This document shows positions 47,601-58,639 of a DNA stretch of 64,000 nucleotides, piece after piece. Origin of the DNA: Dastarcus helophoroides (Eukaryota; Arthropoda; Insecta; Coleoptera; Bothrideridae); NCBI GenBank assembly GCA_028583605.1, contig CM053326.1, forward strand, positions 2,279,445-2,343,444. Direction: 5' to 3'. Numbering within the stretch: position 1 is the first letter of the stretch; every line of letters begins with the position of its first letter. Position numbers and translations under genes: made by a program. The notes beneath the pieces were generated by a model. It saw nothing but the letters and a program-made list of their open reading frames with translations, ran no database searches and had not been told where the DNA came from.

Positions 47601-48402
47601 ATATCGAACCGGATGTGTCTATGGTCCGTCATTGAGAATTCATCTGAAACATGCCAGTTCTTTGTATGGTTACTACGAAGGCTTCCACGGCCTGAGTCAG
47701 TACAGGATATACTTCTTCCAAGATTGGACGGGACTAAAAGTGTTCATTGAAAACTTTTAGTAGTTCTTTGACACGGACCAATCCCGGAAGAAGTATATCC
47801 TGTAATGGTTACTAATTGTCGCGCTCGCGAGGGTTAGGTCTAGTACCTCTTGACGGACGATATTAGTAAAGGTGGGAGTATTACCAGTGTTAATAATGCC
47901 TATGTCGCTAATGAACAAATATTCAAACAAGGTACTCATCTCTTTTGTTTGTGTTTGTGCTGCCCCATAAAATATGGTGGGAGTTGGCATCACATCCAAT
48001 TATGAGTTGTTTGTTCCTCATTTTTTAGTAACTAATGAGTCGTTTGACATCCTCTGGTGGTGTCACTATTTCGTTTGCTGAGGCAATAACTACCTCCTGC
48101 ACATCTTTCATAGTGGGCACCACGATAGATCCTGCAACTAAGTCCCTGGTAATGAATTCTGGAAAAGGCACAAATGAGATTTTTTCGCTTATTAATATAG
48201 CTGAGCGTGGATTTTCATGGAGGTTATTAAATATTACCTTACATGATTTGCTTGGGAGTCCTTTGATTTCTCCTCTATATGATCAAGGCTCTTGGAGAAG
48301 CGCTATGTCCATTTGTTGACATATAAACCTACGGCTAAACACATCGGAGGCTGCTTTTGCATAATGTAGGTTTATTTGTAAGCATCGTATTTTGCCCGTT
48401 CT
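44640..48402 (-). pseudogene. LINE ORF2 (endonuclease, RT, RNase H, zinc knuckle), decayed
   Basis: Read on the minus strand: an AP-like endonuclease begins near 48400 (INLHYAKAAS, LLQEP) and continues to TPTFTNIVRQEVLDLTLAS (about 47860). RT follows with ENQFAYQEGKSTETALHSLV and FIDIKGAFDNTSYESI (46500-46690), YPQGAVLSPLL, the catalytic YADD at 46286-46297 and LSVNPNKT. RNase H shows FTDGSKIAHGTGVGIYG, EIHAIELCAYE, NSDSQAA and WVPGHNG. The C-terminus has CRFC..EHVLCKC (about 44820-44890), stop at 44702. Several frameshifts and stops. An RNase-H-bearing LINE (I/R1/LOA-like group). Its 5' part is displaced to 51520-52683 by the copia insertion. Confidence 0.85.
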
Positions 48403-48465
48403 TGTTGGAGATAATAAAAATAGGTTGTTCTCATTGAGAACAACCTATCTTCATTATCTCCAACA
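48403..48465. repeat. 63-bp hairpin at the copia 5' LTR position
   Basis: Two 30-bp arms, TGTTGGAGATAAT...GGTTGTTCTC and its reverse complement, differ at two positions and are separated by ATT. It starts TGTTGG and ends CCAACA, like copia LTR termini, and lies directly before the primer-binding site. It is far shorter than a usual copia LTR (roughly 270 bp in Drosophila copia). Confidence 0.85.
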
Positions 48466-48483
48466 GGTTATTGGCCCAGCACA
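48466..48483 (+). promoter_or_regulatory. Primer-binding-site-like sequence
   Basis: GGTTATTGGCCCAGCAC follows the hairpin. It resembles the initiator-Met tRNA internal sequence used by copia-type elements, with a few mismatches. Confidence 0.65.
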
Positions 48484-48525
48484 ATAGAGTTGTTCTTTTG
48501 AGAAACAAGCACTAAAGCAGTGAAA

Positions 48526-51520
48526 ATGTCGATGAATTTTCTAGGAAGTGTGCCAAAGCTTCGTGGCAGGGAAAATTACGATAAATGGTGTTTTGCTGTA
48601 GAAAATTATCTCGTTCTAGAAGTGCAACAGGCATGTATTTTGGGAATCGAGAAGGACGAAACAAAAATAGCTCAAGCCCGATCGAAGATAATTTTGACAA
48701 TTGACCCAAGTCTTTTTTGCATATAAAAGATACGAAGGAGTTGTGGAATAAATTGAAATTGTTATTCGACGACAGTGGATTTACCCAAAAATTAACTTTG
48801 CTAAGGTCATTAATAAATATTCGACGAGAGAATTGTACTTCCATGGACGAATATGTGACTAAAATGATGGAGATAGCTAGCAACCTAAAGAATACTGGTT
48901 TTGCGATAGATGATGGTTGGATTGGAAGCCTACTTTTGGCCGGATAACCAGAGAAATATAAGCCTATGATTATGGCCTTAGAACATTCGGGTATGAACAT
49001 AACAACTGATCAAATTAAGACTAAGCTTTTCGATATGGAATGTGATACTAATACAGGAGCTTTTTCTGTGAAGGTTAGAGGCAAAGTAGATTCTACAAGC
49101 AAAAAGAAAAAGGATCTCACTTGTTTTCGGTGTCATTCTAAAGGGCATTTTGCTTATCAGTGTCCTGAGAAAATGAAGGATAAGGATAACAAGAAAGAAA
49201 ACAAAAATGGACAGACAGAAAAATCCTTGGAGAAAACAAAACAAGATGTATTTAGTGCTGCATTTACGAGGAGCAAGTTTAACAAACAGAATTGGTATGT
49301 TGATTCTGGGGCAAGTGCTCATATAACCCCCAATAAGGATTGGCTGTTGGATGTGAAATCGAAGCTGCCAACAATAATACAGCATCAGTGGAATGTTTTG
49401 GCGATGTTGTAATAAAAACCAAAGCAGAAAATAACCTTTTTGAGATTTGTGTCAAAAACGTACTTTGTGTACCACAGTTAACAATGAACTTCTGGTCAGT
49501 CAATGAGTTGAATAAAAATAGCAACACGGTCAATTTTGATCATATGGGATGCAAAATATATAACAAGGAAAACGTGTTAATTGGGGAAGCAATTCTCACC
49601 AATAAGGTCTACAAACCAAACACAGGAACGTGGCAACCATGCTTTTGAACTGAAAGATCGAAGGTAACTGGGGAAATGTGACATCGCAGGTTTGGTCCCT
49701 TGAATAGCGCAAACTGGTTAAAAATGAGAAATGGGGCTGTGACAGGCTTAGATTTTCCTGGAAATCTAGAAGTAAACAAATACAACTGCATAGTGTGCAA
49801 TGAAGGTAAACAAACACGAAAACCTTTTCCGAAGAAGGGATCAAGATCGAAGGATCTATTAGACCTGATTCATGTAGACTTGTGTGGACTGATGGAAGTG
49901 AAATCTTTCGGAGGAGCCACATATTTTTTGCTATTTGAAGACTACTACAATAAAATGTGTTTTGTACATTTTTGTCATGAGAAAAATGAGGTCTTGAAAT
50001 TCCTTAATGAATTTAAATCTATGGCGGAGAATCAAACAGGAAGAAAGATAAAAGTGGTCAGATCAGACAATGGAGGCGAGTTTTGTGGGTTGGAAATTAA
50101 AAATATGTTCAAGAGATTTGGAATTATTCATCGGACCACAAATAGTTATACTCCAGAGCAAAATGACAATGCTGAGCGCGAGGATATTGGTGGAAAATGC
50201 AAGATGTCTGTTATTTGATGCAGAACTGGAAAAGCAATTTTGGGCAGAAGCGGTAAACACTGCGGTATATTTGAGAAATAGAAGTTGTTTCTGGATTAGG
50301 AGAAAAGACACCTTTGGAAGTGTGGTCGGGACGAACTCCTGATGTAAGCCATATTAGGATTTTTGGTAGTACTGCGATGGTGCATATACCAAAACAGAAA
50401 AGACTAAAATGGGACAAGAAATCCAACAAAATGATACTTGTGGGATTTAGTGACACTACTATCGACTTTATGACCCAAAGAAGAATGATGTGATAGTGTC
50501 ACGTGATGTCACTATTATAGAAGAAAATAAAAAGGGTAAGGACGTGGTGATTAATCTAGACAGAATCCAAAATAGAGAAAATGAATCTCAGATAGAAAGA
50601 TCAGTTTCATTGGGGGAAAACCAGGAAATAAAAGAAATTTTTTTGGATAGTGGAAGTGAAACAGAGAATGACCAGGATGAAGACAGTGATGATGATTACT
50701 ATAATCCTGGTCCAAACATTATGAATCAGAATGTTGCTTCAGAGCAAAATCGGAGACAATCGAGCAGAATTCCTAAACCCAAATTCTACGATGACTATGT
50801 ATCATATGTTTGCATGACAGATTTTAGGAATCCAAGTGTAAAGAAAGCTTTATCTGGGGCGGATGCAGAGAGTTGGAGAAGAGCCATGCAAGAAGAATTG
50901 GAGTCGTTTGAGGAGAACGAGGCTTGGGAGTTGAAGGAAGCCGAGAGGTGCCAAATTAGTGGACAACAAGTGGGTATTTAAGAAAAAATTAAATAGTGAA
51001 AATGAAGTGGCCTACCGTGCACGACTAGTCGCAAGAAGCTTTATGCAAGAATATGGTGTTGATTATGAGGAAACTTTTGCACCAGTTGTGCGGCATTCGA
51101 CCTTGAGACTTTTAATTGCGTTATCAATTAAGATGGACCTGGACATTACGTATTTAGACGTTAAGAGAGCTTTCTTAAAAGGATATCTAAAGGAACAAGT
51201 ATTTATGAAAATACCCGAGGGGTATGTAGATAACGGTTCTTGCTGTAATAAGGTTTTAAAGTTAAATAGGGCTATTTATGGACTTAAACAGGCATCACGA
51301 GCCTGGAATGAAAGAGTCAAGAATGTGTTATTAGAACTAGGTTATAAGAAATCAAATTTGGAACCATGTTTGTTTACTAAAAGAAGTGTAGGTTATTCTT
51401 TAGTAACCATAGCACTTCATGTTGATGACTTTCTTATTTTTTCAAATTATGAATGTGAAGTTAATTTTTTAAAAAGGAAATTAGGAGAGAAATTTAAGAT
51501 TAAGAATTTAGGTGAAGCTA
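48526..51520 (+). pseudogene. Ty1/copia polyprotein (gag, protease, integrase, RT), truncated
   Basis: From the ATG at 48526: a copia-type Gag (FLGSVPKLRGRENYDKWCFA), a CX2CX4HX4C knuckle at 49122-49163, a protease active site YVDSGASAHIT with Asp at 49302, and integrase with HVDLCG (Asp at about 49877), RSDNGGEF (Asp at about 50066) and the Glu in NAERED (about 50174). RT follows with YLDVKRAFLKG, YGLKQASRAWN and HVDD at 51418-51429. It stops abruptly at NLGEA, before RNase H and the 3' LTR. Frame breaks lie near 48722, 48945, 49410, 50215 and 50975, so it is dead. Confidence 0.88.
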
Positions 51521-52683
51521 GACCTAGGTATGGAAATCCAACCTCTTCGACAGTTGCGGCCCTTGAGGAACTTGCTTCCTGTGGGTCAGATCCCCCCGGC
51601 CCTCTTCCTTCGGCAGGCTTTCCCTCTTTGACTTTCCAGACGGCCTTAGCCTAAGCTGACCCAACTGGAAAAAGACTCGGCCTTTTCCAGACTTTCGTAG
51701 GACAGTGTGTCCTCCGAAACTGTGAGTTGAGCACATGCCCGTACATTTACTCGATGAAGTATTCCCCAGTCCTCTGCGCTCAGATTTTTGTTCTGCCCCA
51801 TTGGCTGTTTTAGAATTTGTTCGCTGGGGGTTCGCGCTATTAGGGAAGTTTCCCACCATGATCTGTGGGCGAGGAATCTTGCTTTAACTTGCTTTAACAT
51901 CCCAGGAGGGTTAGAGTTCCCATAGTGCGAAATAGCCACTCTGAAGTGGCTTTATCCGCACAGGTAAGAACCAAGAAATCTGGCTTGAAGGTAGCTCCTA
52001 AGAACTGTGGTTTGGTTGGCTCCTTTCGGTCTCTCCGAATTACCCCCAGGATTTCCGACTGGAGGGCCTTGAGCTGTTCATTGGACAGTCGGTCCTTTGG
52101 ATAGTCTTCAGGAAGAATACCTACTTTAGCATTTCCAGCCAGCTGACTGTAGGGCATGCCAGCCTTTGGTGTCTCGGTGGAAGGCCCTGATTGAGCTCTT
52201 TCTCTTCCCTTTCTTTTTGCCTCTTGGACTCTGTTATTGGAGTGGAGCCATCAGAGCGAGCCTTTTTGACCCCTTACTCTTCTTCTTCTCCATTGGTTCT
52301 TTTGCTAGTTTCTTAGAGTGGAGTGTCCTTTTTTGAGGAGGCATTCAAATCTTTTTCTTGTCGCTCCAGAGAGTCCTTTGCGGCGTTCCTTGAGATTTAG
52401 GTCGTTTATCGACTTTGAAAGTCTTTCGGATGCCGAGAACTTACTGTCGCTTAAGGCTAAAAGGGTGAGAGCGATGGCTTTAGGGACTTCCGAGCTTGGT
52501 TGTGAGCTTGTATCCATCATTTCAATGTTTTGCGATTCTTGAAGCGTATCACCAGCCTTTGGGTTTAAGTTACTCTGTTCCATAAGGTTCCCACGAGTAA
52601 CTAGGGAAATATTCAGTCGACTGCATCAGAGCCCCACATTAATGCAGTAAGGCTAAATTGAAACTGGAGGGCTAGGTTGAGTA
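51521..52683 (-). pseudogene. LINE ORF1 (DUF4780-like), 5' part of the split LINE
   Basis: On the minus strand, an ATG at 52583 opens a Ser/Lys-rich region (to about 52305). After a stop it continues with KVGILPEDYPKDRLSNEQLK, FLGATFKPDFLVLTCADKAT, SEWLF and, shifted, ARTPSEQILKQPMGQN and AEDWGILHRV, ending near 51646. The order fits the DUF4780 domain found in ORF1 of insect LINEs; the name is from memory. About 125 bp follow before the copia junction, and ORF2 resumes beyond the copia at 48402. About 100 bp of 5'UTR precede the ATG. Confidence 0.7.
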
Positions 52684-52995
52684 CTATCATGGAAGATGCT
52701 CGCAGGAACTAATAGGATTGATCCCCCCAAGGGCAAGATTCTTCAGCTGTACTAGACAGTCGGAGACAGCAAATTCCTGCGCGGTCCAACTTGCCACAGT
52801 GAGGACTTCTGTCTACGGAGACTCTTTTTTTATAGAACTTCCAAGTTATGGAACTTGTTACCGAAAGGAATTTCCCCCAAAAATCACCTATCCTTGTTTA
52901 AGAAAGTGGTTCATCGCCATCTATCCTTGTTTCCGCATTTTACTCGCAGTGCTTTGAAAGCATAATGGGGTTACTCTTTGCGAGTGGATTAAACT
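52684..52995 (+). mobile_element. LINE 3' end, 5'-truncated (jockey-like family)
   Basis: Same tail family: ATGGAAGATGCTCGCAGGAA, frames of the SETANSCAVQL type, and TTTGCGAGTGGATTAAACTT. It abuts the 5' end of the minus-strand LINE, facing the other way. Confidence 0.82.
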
Positions 52996-53019
52996 TATTT
53001 TTCATATTAAATTCAAAAT

Positions 53020-53640
53020 ACTGGGAAAAAAGCCGAAATTTCTAGTTTAAATTTTAGAAATTAATTTCGAAGGTTCGAGAAGACTGTCAAAATTTTTATT
53101 TACAGACAAAGTGAAAATTTTGGGAAAAGCTTGAAGCAAGTAAAAATTGAAGAGTTTGATTATCGTTTCTTAAAATTTCGTCTTTTAAACTAAAAATTTA
53201 TAGAAAAGATTGAATATTATTTGAATTTATGACAGTTTCTTTACAAATCTTAAAATTTTTCTCTTAATTTCAAGTTTACACTTCGAATTTGTAATCATTT
53301 TCTTAAAGTTTCCATTCAAAAATTCGGGATTCAAGTTTAAATTCTAGGGAAAATGTTGAAAAAAAGCCTTGGAATGTTTCTAAAATAAAGTTGTTCCAGA
53401 TATTTAAAGTTTAAAGTCGAACCTAATGTTAAAATTTCGAGATGAAAGCCAAAATTTGCTGCATTCATATATTCAGTCTTAGAGTCAAAAATTTAGCCGA
53501 TATTTCTCAAAAATTTAAACTTTTTTCAGAGTTTAAAAAAATGGGGATTTTTACTTTATTTTTACTTAAAAACGAAATGTGGAAAATAAAGTCGTTATTT
53601 TGAGGCTAAAGTTGGAATTCCAAGAAACAAGTTTAAAATG
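53020..53640. repeat. A-rich degenerate array
   Basis: GAAATTT / AAAGTCG texture without a clear period, lying between two LINE tails of one family. Confidence 0.55.
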
Positions 53641-53642
53641 TT

Positions 53643-53785
53643 AATTATAACCTATCCTTGTTTAAGAAGGCGGTTCATCGCCATTTATCTTTGTTTGCGC
53701 ATCCTTTTCGCAGTGCTTTGATGGCATAATGGGGTTACTCTTTGCCAGTGGATTAAACTTAAAAAAAAAACAAAAAAAAAGGGCG
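53643..53785 (+). mobile_element. LINE 3' end, very short copy
   Basis: Starts at ACCTATCCTTGTTTAAGAAG and ends TTTGCCAGTGGATTAAACTT plus an A-rich tail. Same family as 52684. Confidence 0.8.
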
Positions 53786-55060
53786 CCTGGTCTCCAGAAT
53801 TTGCATACTAACGGTTAAGCTTCCCCTTAACCATGCAGCTATCGGCGTATGTGGTTCCACCTTAGCTTGGGGGGAGTTTTTATTGTGGTTCACCACTCTA
53901 CTTGGGGCGAGCGGTTAAACCAAGCCCCTCACCAATCATAGATTGACGATTTATCCTGTTCGATGGTTTCAAAGCAAAACGAAACAAGGCATCGTTACCC
54001 TTTGTCAGTGGCGGCTGGTGACTTTTTGACAGGGGGTGCGCAGATGCAAAAATATTACTAGTTAAGAGTTTAGTGACTCCAGTGTCATAGCAAGATTTAA
54101 GAGAAACAAAAGTGACAGAAAAGGTGTGATATTTAATAGTATTTTTACGTATTAAATTTAATTACCATCTTATAATCTCCATTTCATGAAAACTGCATTT
54201 GAAATAAAATATATTTTATTACAAGGTTCTAATTAAACTACAAAAACACATAAGAAAATATTTTTTAAAACAAAATCCGCTCTACGATCTTTTAAGGAAA
54301 TAAAGTCTTCATTACTTTCTCATCAAAATTGTTTTAATCCAAATCTATAGATAAATAATTAGACCATAGAATGGGTACTGTTATCTCTTTGTGAATAGCG
54401 GTACTATTGGCAGTTAGGCCTGTAAACGGCACAATTAGCAATCGCAATCAGATCAGCCGGGACCTACGCATTTAGCATCATAAATGTAAATAGACACTCC
54501 AAACTCTGACTCGTACTCACCATTTGGCAATATCGCACATGCGTGGAGCGGCGTACCCCGGGCTAGCTTTAACGTGGTGTTCTGTAGTTTAATTTCTCCG
54601 TATCCCGTGAAGACCGTTGATAGGCATCGCACGGCACCCTCGCTATAGATGCATAATTCTGCGCGCACCAACTTATTTAAATTTCCTTATATAATAATAA
54701 TATTTACTAAGTATAACGGAATCAAACGTTGGTGTATTTTATTCCAAGTTATTCACAAGTATTATTAGTTAATTAGCATGTCATTATTTTGTGTTTAAAA
54801 ATGTGATAAATCCAAGTCTTTTACATTAAACAGAAAAGAATAGATAGCTCATTTCACGAGGAGCGCGCGCTCTTGCGCCCTTTAAGACCAGCAGCCACTG
54901 CCCTTTGTGCAAAACTCTTAGCCACGATACAACAACTGAGCAGAGTTAAGTCACCCTTGGTCACTGTCTATGTTTACCTTCATTGCTCTCAGGATCACAT
55001 CTTCAGCTAAGCCTCTCCACCACGACAAGGTGGTGACTCGGGGAGAGGATATGTATAATT
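53786..55060 (+). other. Unidentified element interrupted by hAT copy A
   Basis: GC-richer sequence at 53786-54005 (TAGCTTGGGGGGAGTTTT) resumes at 54901-55060 (CACGACAAGGTGGTGACTCG). The pieces are contiguous apart from the hAT insertion. It may be the untranslated part of a retroelement; no coding sequence is visible. Confidence 0.4.
54006..54900 (+). mobile_element. Non-autonomous hAT element, copy A (895 bp)
   Basis: Ends CAGTGGCGGCTGGT and ACCAGCAGCCACTG (one mismatch). CCCTTTGT flanks both sides exactly (53998-54005 and 54901-54908). The GAGGAGCGCGCGCTCTTGCG block lies near the 3' end. No transposase; the frame at 54453-54671 has no recognisable motif. Confidence 0.9.
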
Positions 55061-55424
55061 AAAGCTGATTTAATTTGATCTATTGACTGTTTATTGCAGT
55101 AATTGGTATGGAACCCTGACTCGCTCTTAGGGAAATTATTATTTTTAAATTTAGTTCCAAAATGTCGATATTTTGACTTTAAGTTAGAACATTTGATAAA
55201 ATATTAGAAATCAATACAAAAATTGGAATACAACCGAAAAACTTTAAGTTTTCAAAAAAAATCCAAACTTCAAGAAAAACTTAAGCTTTACAAAAAATAA
55301 CCGAGAATCAAAAGTTCGAGGAAAACAGCATAGTTTTGGAATTAGAATCTAAATTCTCGAAGGAAGTCAAAATTAGGTTAAATTTTAAATTTATAGAAAA
55401 TATCTTTCAAATTTAACCTCTTTT

Positions 55425-56090
55425 TTGCTGCAATTGATCTAATATGGATCAAAGGAAATTCTGGGAAAGAGGGAAACGAACGCGCTGACAAACTGGCGTG
55501 GAAGGGTTCGGAGGGACAATTCGTTCGACCAGAACCAACTCTTCCCCTGGCGAGATCAACCGTAAGATTAAGATCCCTACTTAACGAAGAAATTTATCGT
55601 AAACACAAAGCCACATGGGCATCAATAACAACATGCCGACAAACTCACGCATTTATTAGAATGCCGTGCAGGGAAAGGGCAAAACTATACCTACAACTCT
55701 CAAGGAATAATCTCAGAAAACTTGTAGGGATTTGGACAGGTCACTATCGATTGAACAAACACCTCCACAGAATGGGAATTATAAACGTCCTGAGTTGCAG
55801 AGGGTGTTTAGAAGAAGATGAGAGTGTCGAGCACGTGATGTATCACTGCCCGGCACTAGCATCAATCAGAGGATCCACGCTGGGGGACTTGTGGCCTAGT
55901 GTGGCCAGTTTGAGAGAGAGGCGCATCCAAGGGACGTCCTTGAGTTTCTCAACAAGGTTGGGTGGCTGAATGAATGACCAAGTACACCTCAATGACGGGA
56001 ATAGCACAAAGGGGCCCGGAAAGGGTGGCCAAAGTGCTGGCCTAAACTTTGGGCAACCCACAACGAAGCCAGAATCCAGAATCTAGAACC
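55425..56090 (+). pseudogene. LINE 3' end (RNase-H-bearing family), copy 2
   Basis: Begins in the RNase H tail (WIKGNSGKEGNERADKLA), then RERAKLYLQLSRNNLRKLVG and a CRGCLEEDE..EHVMYHC knuckle, ending near 55969, with 3'UTR to about 56090. It is longer than the copy at 15345 and shares its 3' end. A frameshift near 55918 changes the last residues relative to copy 1. Confidence 0.82.
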
Positions 56091-56099
56091 TGTTTTTTC

Positions 56100-57275
56100 T
56101 CGTGGTGAAAAAAAAATTGTTGATGAACTCAAATATGCACACTACGGGAATTGAATTTATAGGTTACAGTCAAATTTTTGACTTTTTTTCGGTTTTAACT
56201 TGAAAATCTTTGCTTTGAACTCCAAACTTCGGAAAAAGGCAACAATTTCGTCTTCAAGCTCAACATATAAAAATGTACTCTTTTCCAAATAAAAAAAAAT
56301 ATATTTCTCATCATCACATTTCCTTATAAACAGATGCATTCATTCTAAATAAAAATGTTTTGTTACTGAAGCACCTTGTTTAGTGAACTTACTGTGAGGA
56401 TTTAAAGACAAAATTGTTAACTAAAAGTCACTGCGTAATTTGTGCCAGCTTTTATTTTCATATGCAATGGCGATGGCCATAGTTTCTCTATGGACCAATA
56501 GATGGTAGAACTAAGAGTCACACGCTTGACGTCTGTGAATTTTTTAGTAATTACTTGTTGGAACATTTGTTAGCATTCGAGTTTGATACACCAAACTGAC
56601 CAGATCTAACCGGTATTTGGTTTCCAAACTTTGAATCTAATAAGTGTTCAAACCTATTGGTTTGTGTGCATTATAATTCTATTTTCATGACAATTATACT
56701 GCAGTACAATTACAGTTTTAATAGAGGTTACCCTATTTGTGTTTTCAAGCGAGGACAGTTTTAAGATATAAATAAATTTTACGTGTCAGTTTTGACACAT
56801 TTGTCATAATTTCGAAAACATAGTTTAAATTTAAAATGTTGAGAAACAATTACCTAACAAGGAATAAATCGACGAACAATTTTAAAATTAAAATTGATGC
56901 GAAAAAGAATATTTTCAAAAATTTATGTTCGATATTTTGAAGAAGGAAGGTATAATAATTTTAAAAAAAAACCTTCATAGCTAAGCCATCTAGTTTGAGT
57001 AATTTCAGCGACGCCTTCTTATAAACAAGTGAAGTCCAAAATTCCTTCTTTTCACCGATAAAGTTCCCTTCCTAGAGTAACTTGACATTCAAGTTGCGAC
57101 CGTTAGATGGCAGGGCTATTACTTACAGGAATAAAATATACTGACCCCACTGACTAAAATGTTTTACATGATTATCATTTTTATAATTGAAGGGGTAAAC
57201 CAAAAGAACCAGCCGTAATAAGAAATTGATTTCTTGAATTTCAAAGAGCCACAATCTCTTATGTCTGATTTTACA
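56100..57275. other. Intergenic sequence without recognised features
   Basis: AT-rich, of moderate complexity. No spliced coding sequence, RNA gene or inverted ends were found. Confidence 0.5.
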
Positions 57276-57282
57276 TTTTATT

Positions 57283-58596
57283 CAGTGGCGGCTGGTGACT
57301 TTTTGACAGGGGGTGCGCAGACGCAAAAATATTAGTAGTTAAGAGTTTAGGTGAATCCAGTGTCATAGCAAGATATTAAATTTAAAAGAAACAAAAGTGA
57401 CACAAAAGGTGTAATATTTAATAGTATTTTTACGAATTAAATTTAATTACCATCTTATAATCTCCATTTCATGAAAACTGCATTTGAAAATAAAATATAT
57501 TTTATTACAAGGTTCTAATTAAACTCTACAAAAACAAAACAAAAATATTTTTTAAAACAAAATCCGCTCTACGATCTTTTAAAGAAATAAAGTTTTCATT
57601 ACTTTCTCATCAAAATTGTTTAAATCCAAATCTATAAATGAATAATTAGATCCTAGATTGGGTACTGCTATCTCTTTGTGAATAGCGGTACTATTGGCAG
57701 TTAGGCCTGGAAGCGGCACAATTAACAATCGCAATCAGATCAGCCGGGACCTACGCATTTAGCATCATAAACGTAAATACACACTCCAAACTCTGACTCG
57801 TACTCACCATTTGGCAATATCGCACATGCACGGAGCGGCGTACCCCGGGCTAGCTTTAATGTGGTGTTCTGTAAGTCCAAAGAAGGTTTCACCCCTTTAC
57901 CACATCGGCAATTAAATAAATAATTACGCGATACGTATTTCGCCAGCAGAACTGGCATTTTCAAGCGCACTAATCTTAAAAGATTAGCAAAAGATGCATC
58001 GACGTCATCTGCATTGAGATTCAAATCGATTCACTAATCTTAAAAGATTAGCAAAAGATGCATCGACGTCATCTGCATTGAGATTCAAATCGATTTGAAT
58101 CTCAATGCAGATGACGTCGATGCATCTTTTGCTAATCTTTTAAGATTAGTGCGCTTGAAAATGCCAGTTCTGCTGGCGAAATACGTATCGCGTAATTATT
58201 TATTTAATTGCCGATGTGGTAAAGGGGTGAAACCTTCTTTGGACTTAATCACAAGCCACAGTGTTTAGTTCAGTGCTTTAGTGGTGTTCTGTAGTTTATT
58301 TCTCCGCATCCCGTGAAGACCATAGATAGGCATCGCACGGCACCCTCGCTAGGTGCATATTTCTGCGCGCACCAACTCATTTAAATTTCCTTATAATATT
58401 TAATATGTATAACGGAATCAAACATTGATGTATTTTACTCCAAGTCATTCACAAGTATTATTAGTTAATAGGTATGTCATTATTTTGTGTTTAAAAATGT
58501 GATAAATCCAAGTCTTTTACATTAAACAAAAAAGAATAGATCGCTCATTTCACGAGGAGCGCGCGCTCTTGCGCTCTTTAAGACCAGCCGCCACTG
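57283..58596 (+). mobile_element. Non-autonomous hAT element, copy B (1314 bp) with foldback insert
   Basis: Ends CAGTGGCGGCTGGT and ACCAGCCGCCACTG (perfect 14-bp inverted repeats). ATTTTATT flanks both sides exactly (57275-57282 and 58597-58604). It matches copy A along its length except for an extra 420 bp at about 57874-58293. Confidence 0.92.
57861..58293. repeat. Foldback (palindromic) insertion inside hAT copy B
   Basis: Arms at 57872-58031 and 58092-58247 are reverse complements, centred on CAAATCGATTTG at 58086-58097. A 64-bp segment (CACTAATCTTAAAAGATTAG...) is duplicated in tandem at 57968-58031 and 58032-58095. GTGGTGTTCTGTA occurs on both sides (57861-57873 and 58281-58293), once in copy A. 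Confidence 0.9.
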
Positions 58597-58639
58597 ATTT
58601 TATTTCAAAATTAAATCGAATACATCGGACAAAATATGG

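Noticed and set aside
48403..48465. Hairpin considered as a transcription terminator
   Set aside because: Position between copia-like ends and a primer-binding site fits a retrotransposon terminus; intrinsic terminators do not apply here.
54453..58024. Similar frames in both hAT copies (shared stretch ending YDAKCVGPG)
   Set aside because: Similarity is explained by the copies being recent paralogues; no known domain, and one frame runs into the foldback insert.
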